A DNA stretch of 64,000 bases from Rhyacichthys aspro (lineage: Eukaryota > Chordata > Actinopteri > Gobiiformes > Rhyacichthyidae). Every line of letters begins with the position of its first letter. Position 1 is the first letter of the stretch. The stretch lies in NCBI GenBank assembly GCA_036850595.1, contig CM072156.1, positions 12,348,326 through 12,412,325 of the forward strand, read 5' to 3'. The notes below the pieces were generated by a model. The model searched no databases and had not been told where the DNA came from. It saw nothing but the letters and a program-made list of their open reading frames with translations. A program made the position numbers and the translations under genes. This document shows, in pieces, positions 13,540-26,919 of the stretch.

Positions 13540-13870
13540 GTGTGAGTACAGTCTCCCTCATCACGGCCCGGGACTCGTCCGTCGGATTCGGAGGTCTGTG
13601 GGAGAGGCCACCGACAAATTAAAAGGTCGCAGACTGGGGTGGCTCGGTCTTTAACGCCACACACGCCCCTTATGTCTCGTCTGAATGACACGTGCAACAA
13701 TGCCGTCTTCTCACCAACACAAACAGCTCAGACAATGGTGTGAGCTGCGTAGACATATGCTGCGGCCATTGCTGTCCACAAGTCCCTCATTTATTAGTCC
13801 GTGGGAACACGGCACAGACAGAAAGTGCTGTCTGCTGTGACACTCGGACTGCATCATTTTTTTCCCCCTG
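13540..13870. promoter_or_regulatory. Candidate regulatory block with clustered SOX-type sites
   Basis: GC-rich, CpG-containing block flanked by AT-rich DNA. SOX-type cores lie close together: ACAATG at 13697-13702, ACAATGG at 13732-13738 and CCATTG at 13766-13771. A homeodomain-like ATTTATTAGTCC follows. No coding similarity. Confidence 0.3.
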
Positions 13871-14329
13871 CGTCTGGGACAAGACAGACACCAGAGTAGT
13901 TAGTCGTGAGAAAGTAAATCAGACAGAATTGTTTGCCCACAAAATAATGGAGACAGCTTTCATGTGGATAAGGAAATCACACTCACATTAAATGCATTAA
14001 TAAGTAATTTTAATAACAATGGATGAAAATGCTGGTTTGGATAAGCAAACTTAAATTTGAAGCAGCTTCTCCTTTTGTCTCACCTACACATCTCCAACAA
14101 TGTGATTAATTATGTTATTGAATGCATAAATGCAGCACAATTAAAGTAGATTTTTAGTAAAGGAACAAGGTAGTAAAATCAACTTAAACCAAATTTTAAC
14201 TTCAAACAATTTGACAACAGCTTTTCTTTGATGCATTTCTGTCCCCAGTAATTTTGTGCACTTTTAAACCTGCAAACACATCTGCCTCTCGCTCCATCTT
14301 CAACTCCCTGTCAACCTGACACACAATCA

Positions 14330-14600
14330 TTAAAATGCATAAAACCCTCACCCACACCCTGCCGCATGCATTAATTAGCACGCTGGTAACAAGCTAGCCT
14401 CTCCATTCACACCCTGAGCCTCTTTCATTAGCATGACAGTGGCTAGCAGCGGCCAGGGGCCCATCGGCTGTGAGGTTCTCTCCTCAGGGCCCCTGATTAA
14501 AGGCAGAACCCCTAGGACGCAAAGCCCTCCATTCCTTTCATCATCGCACCCATGCAGCGTCTTTCGGATGATCCCCGGACCGCAAACTGTCAAGTATACC
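14330..14600. promoter_or_regulatory. Candidate conserved non-coding element
   Basis: Block with GCATTAATTAGCAC, TTTCATTAGCATG and CCTGATTAAAGG homeodomain-type cores embedded in GC-rich sequence, a texture common in vertebrate developmental enhancers. Conservation untested. Confidence 0.35.
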
Positions 14601-14839
14601 TGTTTCTATGGGCTATCTCTTTGACTCCTCTCTCCATCTCTGCACACTCCATCCTTTCTCCACTCACTTTGACCCACTCCAGTGTACTTTCCTCCAGCTC
14701 AATGTAATTGTCACCTCCTATCTCTCTCTAGACCCTTATGGGCTGTATGCAAAATGGGGCCAATGGCTGGCTGGTGTCAGATGCTTTCTCTGTGCACATA
14801 TACATAACACAGCTGTACTATTTCAGGTGGATTCACAAT

Positions 14840-15350
14840 AGTAGCCCCAGGTGACCCGGAGAAGGGTGCTCACTCCTTAAAGGCTTATCCTTACAGGAAG
14901 CACCTACCCGGACACCTGACGAAGAGCAGCTATCATCTGCAGGCCTAGCCCATCAGGGTCTTCTCCCTGCGACCATCCGGCCTGGATTTCAAGGCAAAAT
15001 GTCTCATTAGCTGTGGTCCTTGAAAGAAGGGCACTCCATTTCAAATTCAGTTACACATTCCCTTTGAATGGGACTAGGAGGCAAAGGAAAGAGTGAGGAG
15101 GAAGAAGGCAGGGAAGATGGTTTCTGTGGAAGGCAGAGGCCTCAGAGCCGCAGGGAGGGAGAGCGCAGAGGGGAATGAGGCTCTGCTGAGGCAGCCATAA
15201 TTTCACACCATCATTACCTCTACACACCCGACATTTATGCAAATGGAATTTCAGGGAAGACGTTGGACAAACGGGTTTAGCCAGAGCTTCGGACAGACAT
15301 TTTGTTATACATACATACATACATATAGCATTGTGATTCATACACTATAT
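14840..15350. promoter_or_regulatory. Candidate regulatory block with octamer
   Basis: Mixed-composition block with the octamer ATGCAAAT at 15237-15244, inside ACATTTATGCAAATGG. A short ACAT tetranucleotide run (15307-15325) follows. Confidence 0.25.
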
Positions 15351-15769
15351 GTAGTCCTCCCCGACTATCAATTGGGAAACCTTTTTGTTTCTGTGAGATT
15401 AATATGTTAATATGTTAAGTTTATGAAAAATTTGAAGGCACAAAGTTATTACTTGTCTAATATAACATACTGAATATCTGCATTTCATGAGAACTCTTAG
15501 CTATAACGGACTACAACTATTTTCTCACATCTATGTTACTGTACTTCTCATGCCAGTCAAAACTCCATTAGTGTCTCAGTCCAGTGCAGACAGGAGGTGA
15601 AAATCAGATTTGCCTCATACTGACAGTCTGGTCCTTCAATTCTTTTGTAGACCTTGAGTGGATATCATGCTTAGTAGTTCACTGGTACACCAACATAGCT
15701 TTGATCTGAGTGTATTTGTGATGTATACCCCATATGGCTCCTGAATAACTTCCTGCCGCTGGAGAAGGT

Positions 15770-16475
15770 TGGTCTGAGGACCATATATTGTAAATACTGT
15801 CACTCACTAATGACGGCTGTAAGGCCGAGGCCACGTGCAGCAGGGGGCAGGTCGTCTTTCTTCTAACGAGGAAGGGTCTCATGGAGAGACAGGTCAGGGG
15901 TGTCAGGACCAGACATATATTGCAACATAGCACATCACACAAAGAAAATGTCATTTAGTGCTCCTTCAGCCAAACCAGAAGTAATAATTAGGATTAGTTG
16001 ATGTTACACAAAGCATGCGGGGAGCTGGCATCATGCAGGGTTTCAGAGTTAATGACCCGGGTGCAACAGCTCCAGGGGTTGCAGTGCAAAAATGTAAGAA
16101 TCGATCGTGCTGACCTTTCGTAATTTCTTATTCTGACCTATCGATTATGACACCTATTGATTTGCCTTTCTGCTGTGTTCTGCCACCGCCGTGGACATCA
16201 GACATAAGACCAGAGGCTTGTGGTGTGGTGAGATGGACATGGGTGTGGAGGAATAGTTATCATCGAGACCACCTGTCACTCCTCAGGCCTCTCCTCGACA
16301 ACCTCATCAGAACCCTCGATAAACACGGCGGGAGGTCAGCCCGCGCTAATAATAAACCAGTTGAAAGCAGAAGGACGGAGACAGAAGGAAATCGGCCATG
16401 GCAGATTTCACAGCAAGCGACAAAAGCACCAATGACATTTCCAGAATTCTATTACAGTCATGGGCACCAGCTGCA
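15770..16475. promoter_or_regulatory. Candidate regulatory blocks
   Basis: Two GC-richer patches, 15770-15920 and 16150-16470, separated by AT-rich DNA. The second has GCGCTAATAATAAACC and AGGTCAG cores. An 111-codon open frame crosses it without family similarity. I see no gene. Confidence 0.25.
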
Positions 16476-16479
16476 CACT

Positions 16480-18360
16480 TAATAATACAGTTTAATACTG
16501 ATCATGCAATAGTAAAGGAATGTCCTTCATGCATTTAAAAGACCATGGTTTGGGTTAATTGTAAAGTAAAATCACTTTGAGCATTGTAAAAAGTGAAGGA
16601 CAATGTAGAACTTGGAGGAATATGTTGCAGTAAATAAGGAGTGGATAAACAGCTGTGCTGCAATGCAGTTTTGGTTTAAGAAAGAACCTGCATTTAGTTT
16701 GATATTACAGCAGCAGAATCATGACCCTTGGTTTAAATTTTTGTTATTTCATAGTAAACAACTTTTAATTATTAATTCACATGGAAATTAATCCTAAACT
16801 GCCAATCAAGGATCTAGCACTAGAATAAGCTGTCTGTCATACTTTTGCATTATATGTTTTACCAAGTAGTAGCTGTGATTTGATCAGCTAAGAGTTCTCT
16901 TCAACTCCAGATACTGCTACAAATTTGTGAAATGTGCATACTTTCATATAATAGCTGTCAACAGTGAATTTCTCCCTCCTTAAGCCGTCTCTTACTGTTG
17001 CAAATTGAACAGTGGCACATGGATCGGGAGCGTAGAAGGAGTGGCACACACACATGCTAAACGGTAAGAGGAAAGTGTATGAAGAGACTGCTGTGTGTTA
17101 ACAGTACAGGAGGGCGAGCACTTGTGCCCTACGGCACACTGCAGGGGCTAAAACGTTCCTCCACATGTGCGCGGCAGCTCAGAGACAGCAGGAATACATG
17201 GGATTACATTGTGCGCTCTTGCCCTAGGCAGTCACCAGGAGAGGCCCGCACACATCCAGCCCCTTGCACTCACAATGCCTGTTGTATGTTACATCTACTC
17301 CAAACAACATTTTTAATGAGTAAATAGCAACTATCTTTTCTCATTAATGACAATCTTAATATGAGCCTTTTGCCTGAGGCTGTCAGTGGGATATGAACCT
17401 GAAAGACACTCTCAGAGGAAGCTTCTGCGTTTTCAAGAGCTTTATCTGAGAAGACTTGAAGTGCAAACAGTTGCTTGGATTGTGTTAAACGCTGAAGTCC
17501 CACATTAGGTCTCAAACCTCTGAGGTGCAAACCAATTTTGCCTGTTTTTGTTCTAGGTAGAATTTGGGTTATAATGCTTGTAAACTTAAACCTCAAGAGC
17601 CATTATTTTTCAGGACAATGTGCCTCATGACAAATATATATTATAATGCGCTTATGAATACACACAAAAACCAAGAAAACAAAATAGAAAATATATTTGA
17701 CATAAATTCACTCAAAATCACTTTGAAATACTATTTCCCTGAATATTTTGCTGCACAAAATAACATCACTCAAAACAGTGTGTGTTTTTTTTGTACTAAA
17801 CTATGATGAGTCGCTAATTCATTTATCATATTCATCTTACTGTTTAACAAATGTCTTACTCACATTCATGCCCTTTCAGGTAACCCTTTTTCTGGAGCCA
17901 AAGGTGACTCTCTTCTTCTGTTCTTGCACTCACACAAACATAAAGCACACAGCTCACAGTTGCATGACACATACTTTTAGAGATGAAAGTGTCAGTTCTT
18001 GGCAAAGTGTAGCAGGACCCAGGGGGTGTTCTCCACAGCCTGATACATATACCTTACAGTAATGTGTCAAGTTTCAGAACCCTCGTAAGTAACAAAGGTC
18101 ATGTGAGGACAAAATGAAAAAAGTAACTTGTATTTACTTTTCTCATCATTGTTGTTTCACTATCTCCCTGACAGAATTTGAAAGATTTAGGATGTCCTTT
18201 AATTTTATATATTGCTCCCTGTTTGGGTTTGTTTAGTTTATGCTTCACCTTTCTCTTTGTGATGTGCTCTGCTCACAGACACATATAACAATGGCAGAAA
18301 TATTTCTCTTCCTCCTTCAACCCTTGTGCCCATTAACAGTTAGTGCTAGGAGTAATTGTG
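16480..18360. other. Mostly AT-rich spacer
   Basis: AT-rich DNA with a modest GC-rich patch at 17080-17280. Short open frames only. No RNA gene, repeat family or recognisable promoter. Confidence 0.55.
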
Positions 18361-18364
18361 ATTT

Positions 18365-18600
18365 GAGTGTAACCCCAAATCTGTTTAATGAGAGCCGTGA
18401 TCCACAGAGAGAGCACAGGTAAAGTGCTTTTAACGAGAGGGCCCTTATTTTACCAGTCAGAGAGGAGCGCCGCCGCTATTTCACATTCACCTTCAAAGCA
18501 GCGCTTCAAATTGTGCCGACGAGACTTTATTTCCTCTTATCTTCCAGTGTATAGGTCCTCCAGAGCAAAAGTGCACCCAGTGAAAATGTGAGGGAATGGT
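18365..18600. promoter_or_regulatory. Candidate conserved non-coding element
   Basis: Compact GC-richer block with TTTAATGAGAG and a CGCCGCCGC patch between AT-rich flanks. Regulatory role is inferred from texture only. Confidence 0.25.
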
Positions 18601-19002
18601 GGGTGAAGCTGTATAGCGCACAGAGCCACAGAGAGACAGGGAGACTCAAATTAGGCGAATATGAGAAGGCAAAATGGAGGAAGTTGTTAGATATTACAGC
18701 TGTGTGCTCAGGAGCCTGTGCTATTCTTCTCTGCTTGCACTACAACGCACACACAGCAGACTGTATTTGGCTTGGCACTTAAAGCAACAGCCAATTGTTC
18801 TTTTTGGTCGGGTATAACAAATAAATATGTTTCAATGAACGGTGTTGGGACTTATACAGTAAAAGGTCAAGTGGGGAAAGGTTTCCAGACGGAAGCGGAA
18901 AAGTACTTTCAAGTGTCAATGCAAAGGTTAAAATTGTTATATTTCTCTCATTATTATAGTTTCAAGGCCAGGATCACTGCATTTTTACTGATGTTTTTTT
19001 TT

Positions 19003-19032
19003 TTATATATATAATATATATATATATATATG
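19003..19032. repeat. Imperfect (TA)n run
   Basis: TA dinucleotide tract with one interruption, preceded by a T12 run. Confidence 0.85.
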
Positions 19033-20279
19033 GAACAAACAAGTACCACACAAGTTGTTTATATGTCAGATATAGGAGATCATATTAAAGCAAACATTAG
19101 AAACAGTAGATCCTTGGGAGCAGTGGTGCCAAAAGCTGGAGGTACAGCTGTATTCTGCAGAAGAAGAAGAATGTTGTTTACTGTTTTATTTACAGCTTTT
19201 AGAAAGTTAAAGTCAGTGTAATGTCGACAGCAAATAAATTGTTTTATTATTTACAAAGCAAGAGCAAATAAAAAATCCAAAATTTAGCATTCATTGCATC
19301 TACCATTTGACAGTCACAAGACATTACCATTTTGAACATTACATGGGTTAATTAATTTGAAATGTACGAATGGCTTGGTTGGCAAATTTCATGTGAATGT
19401 CTATACATTAAGTATTGTGTTACAATTTCTATAATTCCTTGTTTTGGCTGAATCCTTTTATTGTTGCAATAATGAAACAAGAAAGGTCTGTTCTAATCAA
19501 ATAAACAGTCACGGCATGTATTTTATTCTTGTTTACGGTGATTACTGCACACACAGTTTGGAGGAGTGACTCGATGACACATGAAGTAATTTACTAGCAC
19601 TGCCTCCGTGACATGTCAAATGCAGCATAAATATAAACTCTCCTGGAAATTCAATTGGTGAGCTTCCTGGTCCTAACTGACATGGTAGTATGTGTTGTCA
19701 AAAGAAGGGACTCTCTCAGACATAGGAAAAGAAAATCTGTTTTTTTGGGGGGGGGGGTTTGGTAATGGTCAAAATAAATTGCATTGTCTTAGAGGGTTAT
19801 ACGGTGCATATTTCAGGCTATAAATGACTTTGATAATGTTCCTGTTTGTAAAGCTGCGTTAAAGCATCTTTTTGTCATGAACAAACGGAAGAAAAACTGG
19901 GGTACTCACAAGGAGTCAATCTTGTGGTAAGGAAGTTACAACAAATCTATATTTTGTCAGTCAGATCCTTGCTTAAATCTCCTGGTGTTCCATTACCCAC
20001 TGATAGAAATCCTAGTAGGAAACTGCAGCCAACTTGAATGCCCCCCCTCCCATCCATACAACAAAGCATCTTGGACGAGAGAAATACTGCTGGAAACCTT
20101 TGAGGTTGGATTGGATGAATGAAAAAAGAGAAAATGTCACCAATTCCATCTTCGAAGATTTCAGATAGAAAGTCTGACAATGAAAGTACATCAAAGGGAA
20201 ATGCAGACCCCACAGTCTTCAAAAGGTACTGCGAGCAGCACATTCAGGGTTATTAAATAGATGAATATTGACAGGGTTT

Positions 20280-20700
20280 TTCCTATTTCAGGTGAGCGGC
20301 ACCTCAGCTATCTCCACTCATCCAACAGGACCGAGGAGATGGCAAGCAGAGCCGTACGCCTTCCACCTCACAGCCATTCATGGCGCCTTTAATTGACAGG
20401 CGAAACCCAAAGGCGTCTTCTGCTCCCTCTCCTCACCTTCTCGCTGCTAACTTTGCCCACCAGAGTAAGCTGTTGCTGAGCCAATCAGGGGAGGTTTTGT
20501 TTGCTGAACTCCGGCGCGTCCTTCAGCACTTTGGCCCCATTCATCTCGCCAAACAATCCCCCTAAGAATTTAACTGGTGGGCAAACACACAGCACATGAG
20601 TAATGATGGGGGCACCTTGGCGCTCAGTGTGAATATTTACCCTGTCATCAAAAGAAGGGGCATGCATATAAATCTATGCCTGCTCGCCAAGTTCAAGTTC
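20280..20700. promoter_or_regulatory. Candidate conserved non-coding element with CCAAT
   Basis: GC-richer block with CTTTAATTGACAGG (homeodomain/TALE-type), GCCAATCAGGG (CCAAT) near 20480 and GAGTAATGATGG. It stands out sharply from AT-rich flanks. Short open frames on both strands have no family. Confidence 0.35.
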
Positions 20701-21999
20701 AGGCTTTCCGAGCACACAGGCCAAAGGGAGAGAGACAACAAGATCTAACAGCCTATATGGAGCGTAATCCTGCTCGAAATCTATGGACTAGAGAGAAAAT
20801 TAGCTTGCTTTGTAACTCGGCAGGCAAGCAGAGGTTGTTTAAAATGTCAGATCCATGAATAAATACATTTGAAAATAAAATGGCACCCTCCTACTCATCA
20901 GAGCTATTTGACAAGAAGGTATGCATAGAAACACAGTAAGTTCTTTTTTTAGATTCAAAGGTTTAGTGGCGTCGCTATGCAATGAAATTGGAACAAAGTT
21001 TGGGGGTTTGGAGTTGTGGAAAAAGCTGTGACCCTTTCCTCTGTGCTTTATTCTGTTGTTTAACACCTGATAAACCATTCCCCGTTCATTGTTCTGCACC
21101 TGATAAACTCAATTCGTAAGGGCCAGGAAACAATTCGACTAAAGGGAGAGGCAAGAAAATAACTGCAATCAGCTGGCAGATTGCAATGTTTTGTCTGCGA
21201 TTTGGAAGAGTGGAGAGTTTCCATCAGGCCGGTTCTTGTGGCTGATATGCTACTGGTAATGCGTTCTGCCCAGGTAAACTTACAATGTGATGAATAGACA
21301 TTTTATGCCGACTTATATAAACAACACTCTGCAGTCAGCATGGTCTGTTGGAGACAAAACAAACTGTGTGTATACATTTTTCCCCCAAAAAAGTCTCATC
21401 TGTACTAATGTGTTTTTTAGTAAACAGCACTAGGTTGATTTTTTTTATATCCCACATTGTCTTACAGGTTGGTTAAAAATAAAGCATTATATTTCACACA
21501 TTAATTAAGATATGTGTTAAAAGAAATATTACAGACTATTGATCACTGCACTAAATTTGAACTGGACATTTGCTACACTGCATTACTCCCCAGAACATTT
21601 TCAACTCTTCTGCAGGGAAAGACAATTTCCCTTATTGTTGTTTTCGGTGTCTTGTTTTTCACATTGCTATGGCCTTTTAGCACACGTGTTGTGCTACACC
21701 TTTAAATGTCCTTTAAAAAAAAAAACTTTACCACCACATTTTGCCCCATTTCAGACATTTGAATGACCTATACACATTTGCAAAGTGAAAACTTTAAAAT
21801 GGCTTTTTCATCCATTTTAACGTGTTTGGCTTATTGTTAATATACCTACTACTCTCACATTTTGTTTATCTAATCTCATTCAATAAAGGTATAAATTAAG
21901 AGTAAAAATAAATTAATCTGCTAATTAACGTAAATCTGCTGTTCACTTGAATGATACTGAAGTGTGAAGGCGTTAGAGGACAATGTGAGTAATGCATAA

Positions 22000-22250
22000 C
22001 AACAAAATGGCTGCCATTTGTCAGCTAAGACATTCAGGCAGTGGAGATAGTTTGTGCTGGAGATCCTCAGCCGCATCCATCCTCGGCAGGAACAACACCG
22101 ATAGTGATGCGGTGTGTGCGTTTTGTATCAGCATCTCTCAAAGCACCTCTTAGATCAACAAAGCACTAGTCACACAGCACTGTACATGACTCCACTGCAA
22201 ACGCTCACCACCTCGAGCCTGTCACAGACCCCCGAGATGGAAGCCAGCTA
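22000..22250. promoter_or_regulatory. Candidate regulatory block
   Basis: Mixed-composition block containing AGATCAACAAAGC (TCF/SOX-like) and CTGCCATTTGTC. The flanks are AT-rich. Function inferred from texture only. Confidence 0.22.
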
Positions 22251-22689
22251 ACATTAAAAAGGGATGACCTTATTATAAGCAGGAATGTGGGTTATATTTT
22301 TTCAGTCATGTCAACTGAAAAAAAGGTGATAATAGTGTGATGATATGTTTTATTTATTCATTTTGCTGATGTTTATTTATTATTAAAAAGCTCAGTGTGT
22401 TAGCTTCAAATGACATAGCACTACAAGAGCCAAAATGTAAATGTACATCTACTTATTGTGGAAATATCGAGGCAAATGTTTTAATATTGATATATCATAT
22501 GGGTGGCCATAAATAAACATAAGAACAGCTAAAGCAAATGGTTCTGTGAAATACTTCTGCACTATATTATTATAAAACATTATTCTTTTTATACACTTCT
22601 GCTTATTTATGTTTTTTTGTTAAATCTCCATTCACTGCAAATCACCAGATTTTCAACAAAAATATTTAAATTAAAATTCTCATTTCTCC

Positions 22690-23420
22690 ATCTTATACTG
22701 TCCACACACACAAACACAGACAGACAAAGCCCTTTGTACTGTCTTCCACACCAGCACTCCTCTAGGGGCCAATACCGTGCTCCAAAGCCCTTTACATGGG
22801 CAGCAAGCCGGAAAATGACCCCATGCTGTCCCCGCTCGCCTCGGCCCCGCCTGGTTACGCCCGTTTCCCAGGAACCTGCTGAGGGTCCAATGGCCCCTGG
22901 GCCTCCCTCTCACGCCACACCACCTCTCAGGGCCAAACGTTAACGCAGACTCCTCACCGCGGACAATGGCGCTCGCCGAACGTGGGAAAGAAATGTCACA
23001 AGGCTCTCTGACAAGCGAGGGCCGACCCCCTGACCTCCCCATGGGCCTCTTTATGCAAACAAAGAGCGTCCAAATAAAAGCAAACCCTGTGTTAATCAGA
23101 TTCATAACCATGTGAGAAGACGGACACAGCCTGAGTCTGGTAGCAGTATTCAACACAAAAAAAATCACACCCAATATAGAGCTTGCTTTGGCGTTTTTCC
23201 TCTTATTCAAATATTATTTTCACTCAAAACTGCACAAGTATATCTTGCTTGGAAGTCCCAGTTGCCCTGTAAACAGTCTTGGTCATTTAACCTTTGACCC
23301 CGGCAGTGTCTCGTCACTCAACCTGTCCACTGCCACTCTCCATATGGAAGATGCGGGTCAGACGAGGACATGGTCAGCGACGCCACCCGCCGAGGGGTCA
23401 GTGAAAAGAAAGAGGTGGGT
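22690..23420. promoter_or_regulatory. Large GC-rich candidate conserved block
   Basis: One of the most GC-rich stretches of the desert. It holds TCCAATGGCC, ACAATGGCG, an octamer-like TTATGCAAACAAAG near 23052 and TGTTAATCAGATT (homeodomain). A 176-codon minus-strand frame (22680-23210) crosses it. That product is rich in Arg and Gly with no family, and a plus-strand frame overlaps it, so I read it as composition-driven. Confidence 0.35.
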
Positions 23421-23754
23421 GGACACAGACGGGGCATGGAGGGAAGTGTTAGAGGGGCAATTTGTTGTGGAGCAGGGGGTTAACAAGAGAATGATTGGCA
23501 CTGGCTTATTGGATAGTCTTGGACTGTGTGTGACTCTTAGCTATTTTGTTGATCAGGGGTAGGATATGTGAAGGAGACTTAAATTTTTATTTTTTATGTA
23601 AGGGTTAAATAGCTCTTAAAAAGCAATTTTAGAAGCAGTAATATCATTCTAATTTAACATGAGCTTGTTATTCAAGACTAAATCATTAATAACAATGTTT
23701 ATTACTCCATGATAATAATGGTTATTATTATACGATTGAAATCATTAAACACAA

Positions 23755-24115
23755 TATTTCCTGATGGCCACACATGACCACTTAATAACCACTTGTCTGA
23801 CCACTTGAGCTCACAATAAACTGGGATTGGTGCTTTCTATCCAGGTCAACGCAATGGCCAGCTGGTCATCCTATTCGCAAACAATAGATGTAATCTGTTT
23901 GCTCAAGGCCCATGACAAGGTCCTATTCATGGCCTTAATGGGACAAGAGGACATGTGAGGGTCAAACTATACTGGTCACTTGAGGCCAAAGGTCACAAAC
24001 CACACAAGTCCATTCCCAGGGGAGCATTGGTGATGGACTTCCTTCCTAGTTAGTGGACTTCATTAGGGACTCCAACTGGACACGTGAAGGATTAATGAAC
24101 TGGGACGTGTGAACT
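23755..24115. promoter_or_regulatory. Candidate regulatory block with many GGTCA/TGACC half-sites
   Basis: Repeated nuclear-receptor-type half-sites within about 250 bases: ATGACCAC, CTGACCAC, AGGTCAAC, TGGTCATC, AAGGTCCT, GGGTCAAA, TGGTCACT and AAGGTCAC. No coding frame. The density is notable, but the half-site is short. Confidence 0.3.
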
Positions 24116-24119
24116 GCTA

Positions 24120-26085
24120 AAATTTGTTGCCATTCTGAGAGTTACAGAAGAATAATTTCATCACACATCAGTAAAGGCCCATACCAGAGTGATACAAAAG
24201 TTTTCATGCACATTATCAAGGCCGAAGGTAGCAACAGCTGATGATAAAATAAAGAGATGCTAGTCATTATATACAAGGCGTCTGTTGAATAAAACCACAA
24301 TTTAACCCTCAAATCCCTACTTTTACTTCCACTTATATAATACATGACAATAGACAGTATCTGAGTGTGAAAAGTGGGAAAAAATATGCATTGGAAGTCA
24401 TTAATGCTACTGTGAGTGGGGAAAAAAAATAATTAACTCTCAAGACGGTCTTTGAGGGTTGCGTTTTCCATGTTGCTCTCAAGGTTAACTATTCTGCATA
24501 AATATAAATTGGAGGTCAGAATTAGCTACCACGTTCTCTGACCACAAGATACAACCACCATTAGCATGTTAATATACGGTCTTTATCCATATAGGCACAA
24601 ATGCACAGTGCATCAGAAAGAGTGTCTTTTGCAAATACTTCTTATCTCTTGACCGTTTCTACTAAGTGGCATGCTACAGTTTCATTCGGTACACCAAACT
24701 CACACAACAAACACTTTCCATTCCCAAAGTAAAAGCATACCATTCCACTTTCAGCTTTTCTTCAAAATGTATGCTAAACATTGCATATGGTTGATTGGTG
24801 AGTGGAAAATATGTCACAAAAGAATTGGCCTAGAAGAATTTTGTTTATTCTAGCAGCAGATCTTTGACACACTGCTACATTGGTAAAGTTCGCTTCTCAT
24901 TGACTTTAGAAATCCTATGAAAACTTGTGTGGCACTTATTAAATGTATACCTAGGTAGAAACAAGACCTTTGAGTGCATTATCACCTCTATCACCGCCAC
25001 ATACCTGCCTGAGTGTTCCTTTGATATGAGCAAAGATGAGGTGCTGCCTCGTCCCGTGTCTCCTTGTAACCCCTGAAGATCATAAATCTGCCCGCGTGGC
25101 CGATGATCGTTTATGAGCACTTTACATGAAGATCACTCTCACAAACAATGCCCTTCAGCCGTAATGAAAGCCAAGCATCAAAGTTGAAGATCAATGTCAG
25201 GTTATGAGAATCATGGCAGAGCATGCTTGTATGTATATGACCCCTAAAACATAAAATGTAAGAGAGGATTTCAATAGGATCTAGGCTAAGAACAACATGA
25301 AACTAAACAGTGTGTGTGAGCATTATTGAACCAATTTAATTTGTAATTGATGATGAGAAGATGTGGAAATGGGACAGTTCTTTGTGGTAACGCAACAATA
25401 AAGATGTGTGTCAAAAACAGGTTTTAACAAATCATTGGTAAAAGGCTGAATAAATAAAATAAATTGACATCGAGGGGAGTGCTTTTAGTCTGAAGCTGAG
25501 GTCAAGGGTTAAATGACTGAGGTCAGAGTGTCTTGAGGACGTGTCGAGGGACCTCTTAGATCAATGAAAGGCTGTTGAACATGTGTCCTCCGATTAGGAC
25601 AAGATAAAGGATAAGGTGATTGTGATCCGGGCATCATTTCTGCCTCTCATAAGGACTCTTGATTCTTTTTTTATTGATGATAAATGTTAGACTGGACACT
25701 CACAATCTAAATTTTGACCAACCCAGATTCTCAGTTAAAAATATCTAAGCACTATTTATGTAAAAATGAAATGTAGGCCATGTTCCACTTAAAGACATGA
25801 TATGAAAAAAAAATGTTGCAACAGTGATAAAATGAAGTAATATAGTTATACAGGAATAAATATAGTGTGTTTATAGCGTTTAGGACCTTTTTGTGTCATC
25901 AAAAGCATTTTCAGATCTTATTATTTATATAATTATGACATATAGTTATTACAAGATGGATATTTGAATGCCCACTTGCCTTGTGCCCCAAACCTTTACA
26001 TTTAATTGCACCTCTCTGTGATTTAAAGCTTTAATTGCCCAAAAAAGAATACAGATGTACTTGCCCTACTTCTTCACTCTCCAGC
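24120..26085. other. Mostly AT-rich spacer
   Basis: AT-rich DNA. A small mixed block at 25480-25640 carries two GAGGTCA half-sites and CCGATTAGG. No gene recognised. Confidence 0.55.
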
Positions 26086-26089
26086 CCTG

Positions 26090-26900
26090 ACTGCCTGTTG
26101 TTGACCTAATGCTGTGACCAGGCTCGGTCCTAGCTGTGCCCAGGTAGTTACCAGCTTAGATCCTCACCACACTCTTCGGTCAGATTAAAACACGTCTCCC
26201 CATTGCCCACTTTCATCTACGGCCAACTGTCCAGCCAAGCATACACTAGGCCTCTTCTTATCCTCGTCCTCCTGCTTCTAGCTTTCCATCTCACGCAGGG
26301 AGCCGAGAGTAGCACAGGGACAAACCTGAGACCTCCGAAAAAGAGTAGACTGGAGGGGTGTATAGGACACCGATGGGAGGGGTTGGAGAAGAAGAAAAGG
26401 GGTTCGGAGAAAGAGAGAAACGCACATTGTACTTTTCAAATGGATGGGAAATGATTCGCTGGGATTTGCTGACAATTATACGGTGGGGTTTAATCAATTC
26501 GGAGCATTCACAGCGTGGAGAGGGCTGATCCGCCAATACAAAAGAACAGACCACGGGGGGGCGGTACCTGAGAAAGCGCCGGCCTGGTGTAAGTAACATG
26601 AGGCAACACTCCCCTCCCCGCACATAGCACCGCAGCATATGGCCCCTCTCTGAACTTATTAGCTGGCGGATTAAGGCCAATCACAGAGACTCAAGGGCCT
26701 GTGGCTGCACCGCTGCACCCTCCCTGGCCCCTCTTCACCCCCAGGAATGAAGCTGACTGACAAGGGGCATTGTGTTGGGCACCTAGCTCGCCACACCCCT
26801 CACTTACCCTGTCATGCGGTCCAGTTTGATGAGGTTATTTGGTAGCCAGTACAGCACCTGACCATTAACCTCACCTCTCCGGTATTCTGAAATTAAGTGT
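26090..26900. promoter_or_regulatory. Candidate conserved non-coding cluster
   Basis: GC-richer DNA with GGGGTTTAATCAATTCGG, GGCGGATTAAGGCC (homeodomain-type), GGCCAATCACAG (CCAAT) and TGATGAGGTTATTTGG. Open frames on both strands lack families. Regulatory role is inference. Confidence 0.33.
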
Positions 26901-26919
26901 TAGAACAGCTCCTTTCAAA

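Noticed and set aside
22680..23210. 176-codon minus-strand frame
   Set aside because: Longest frame in the desert, but it is rich in Arg/Gly with no family, overlaps a plus-strand frame, and coincides with a GC-rich block where stop codons are rare.
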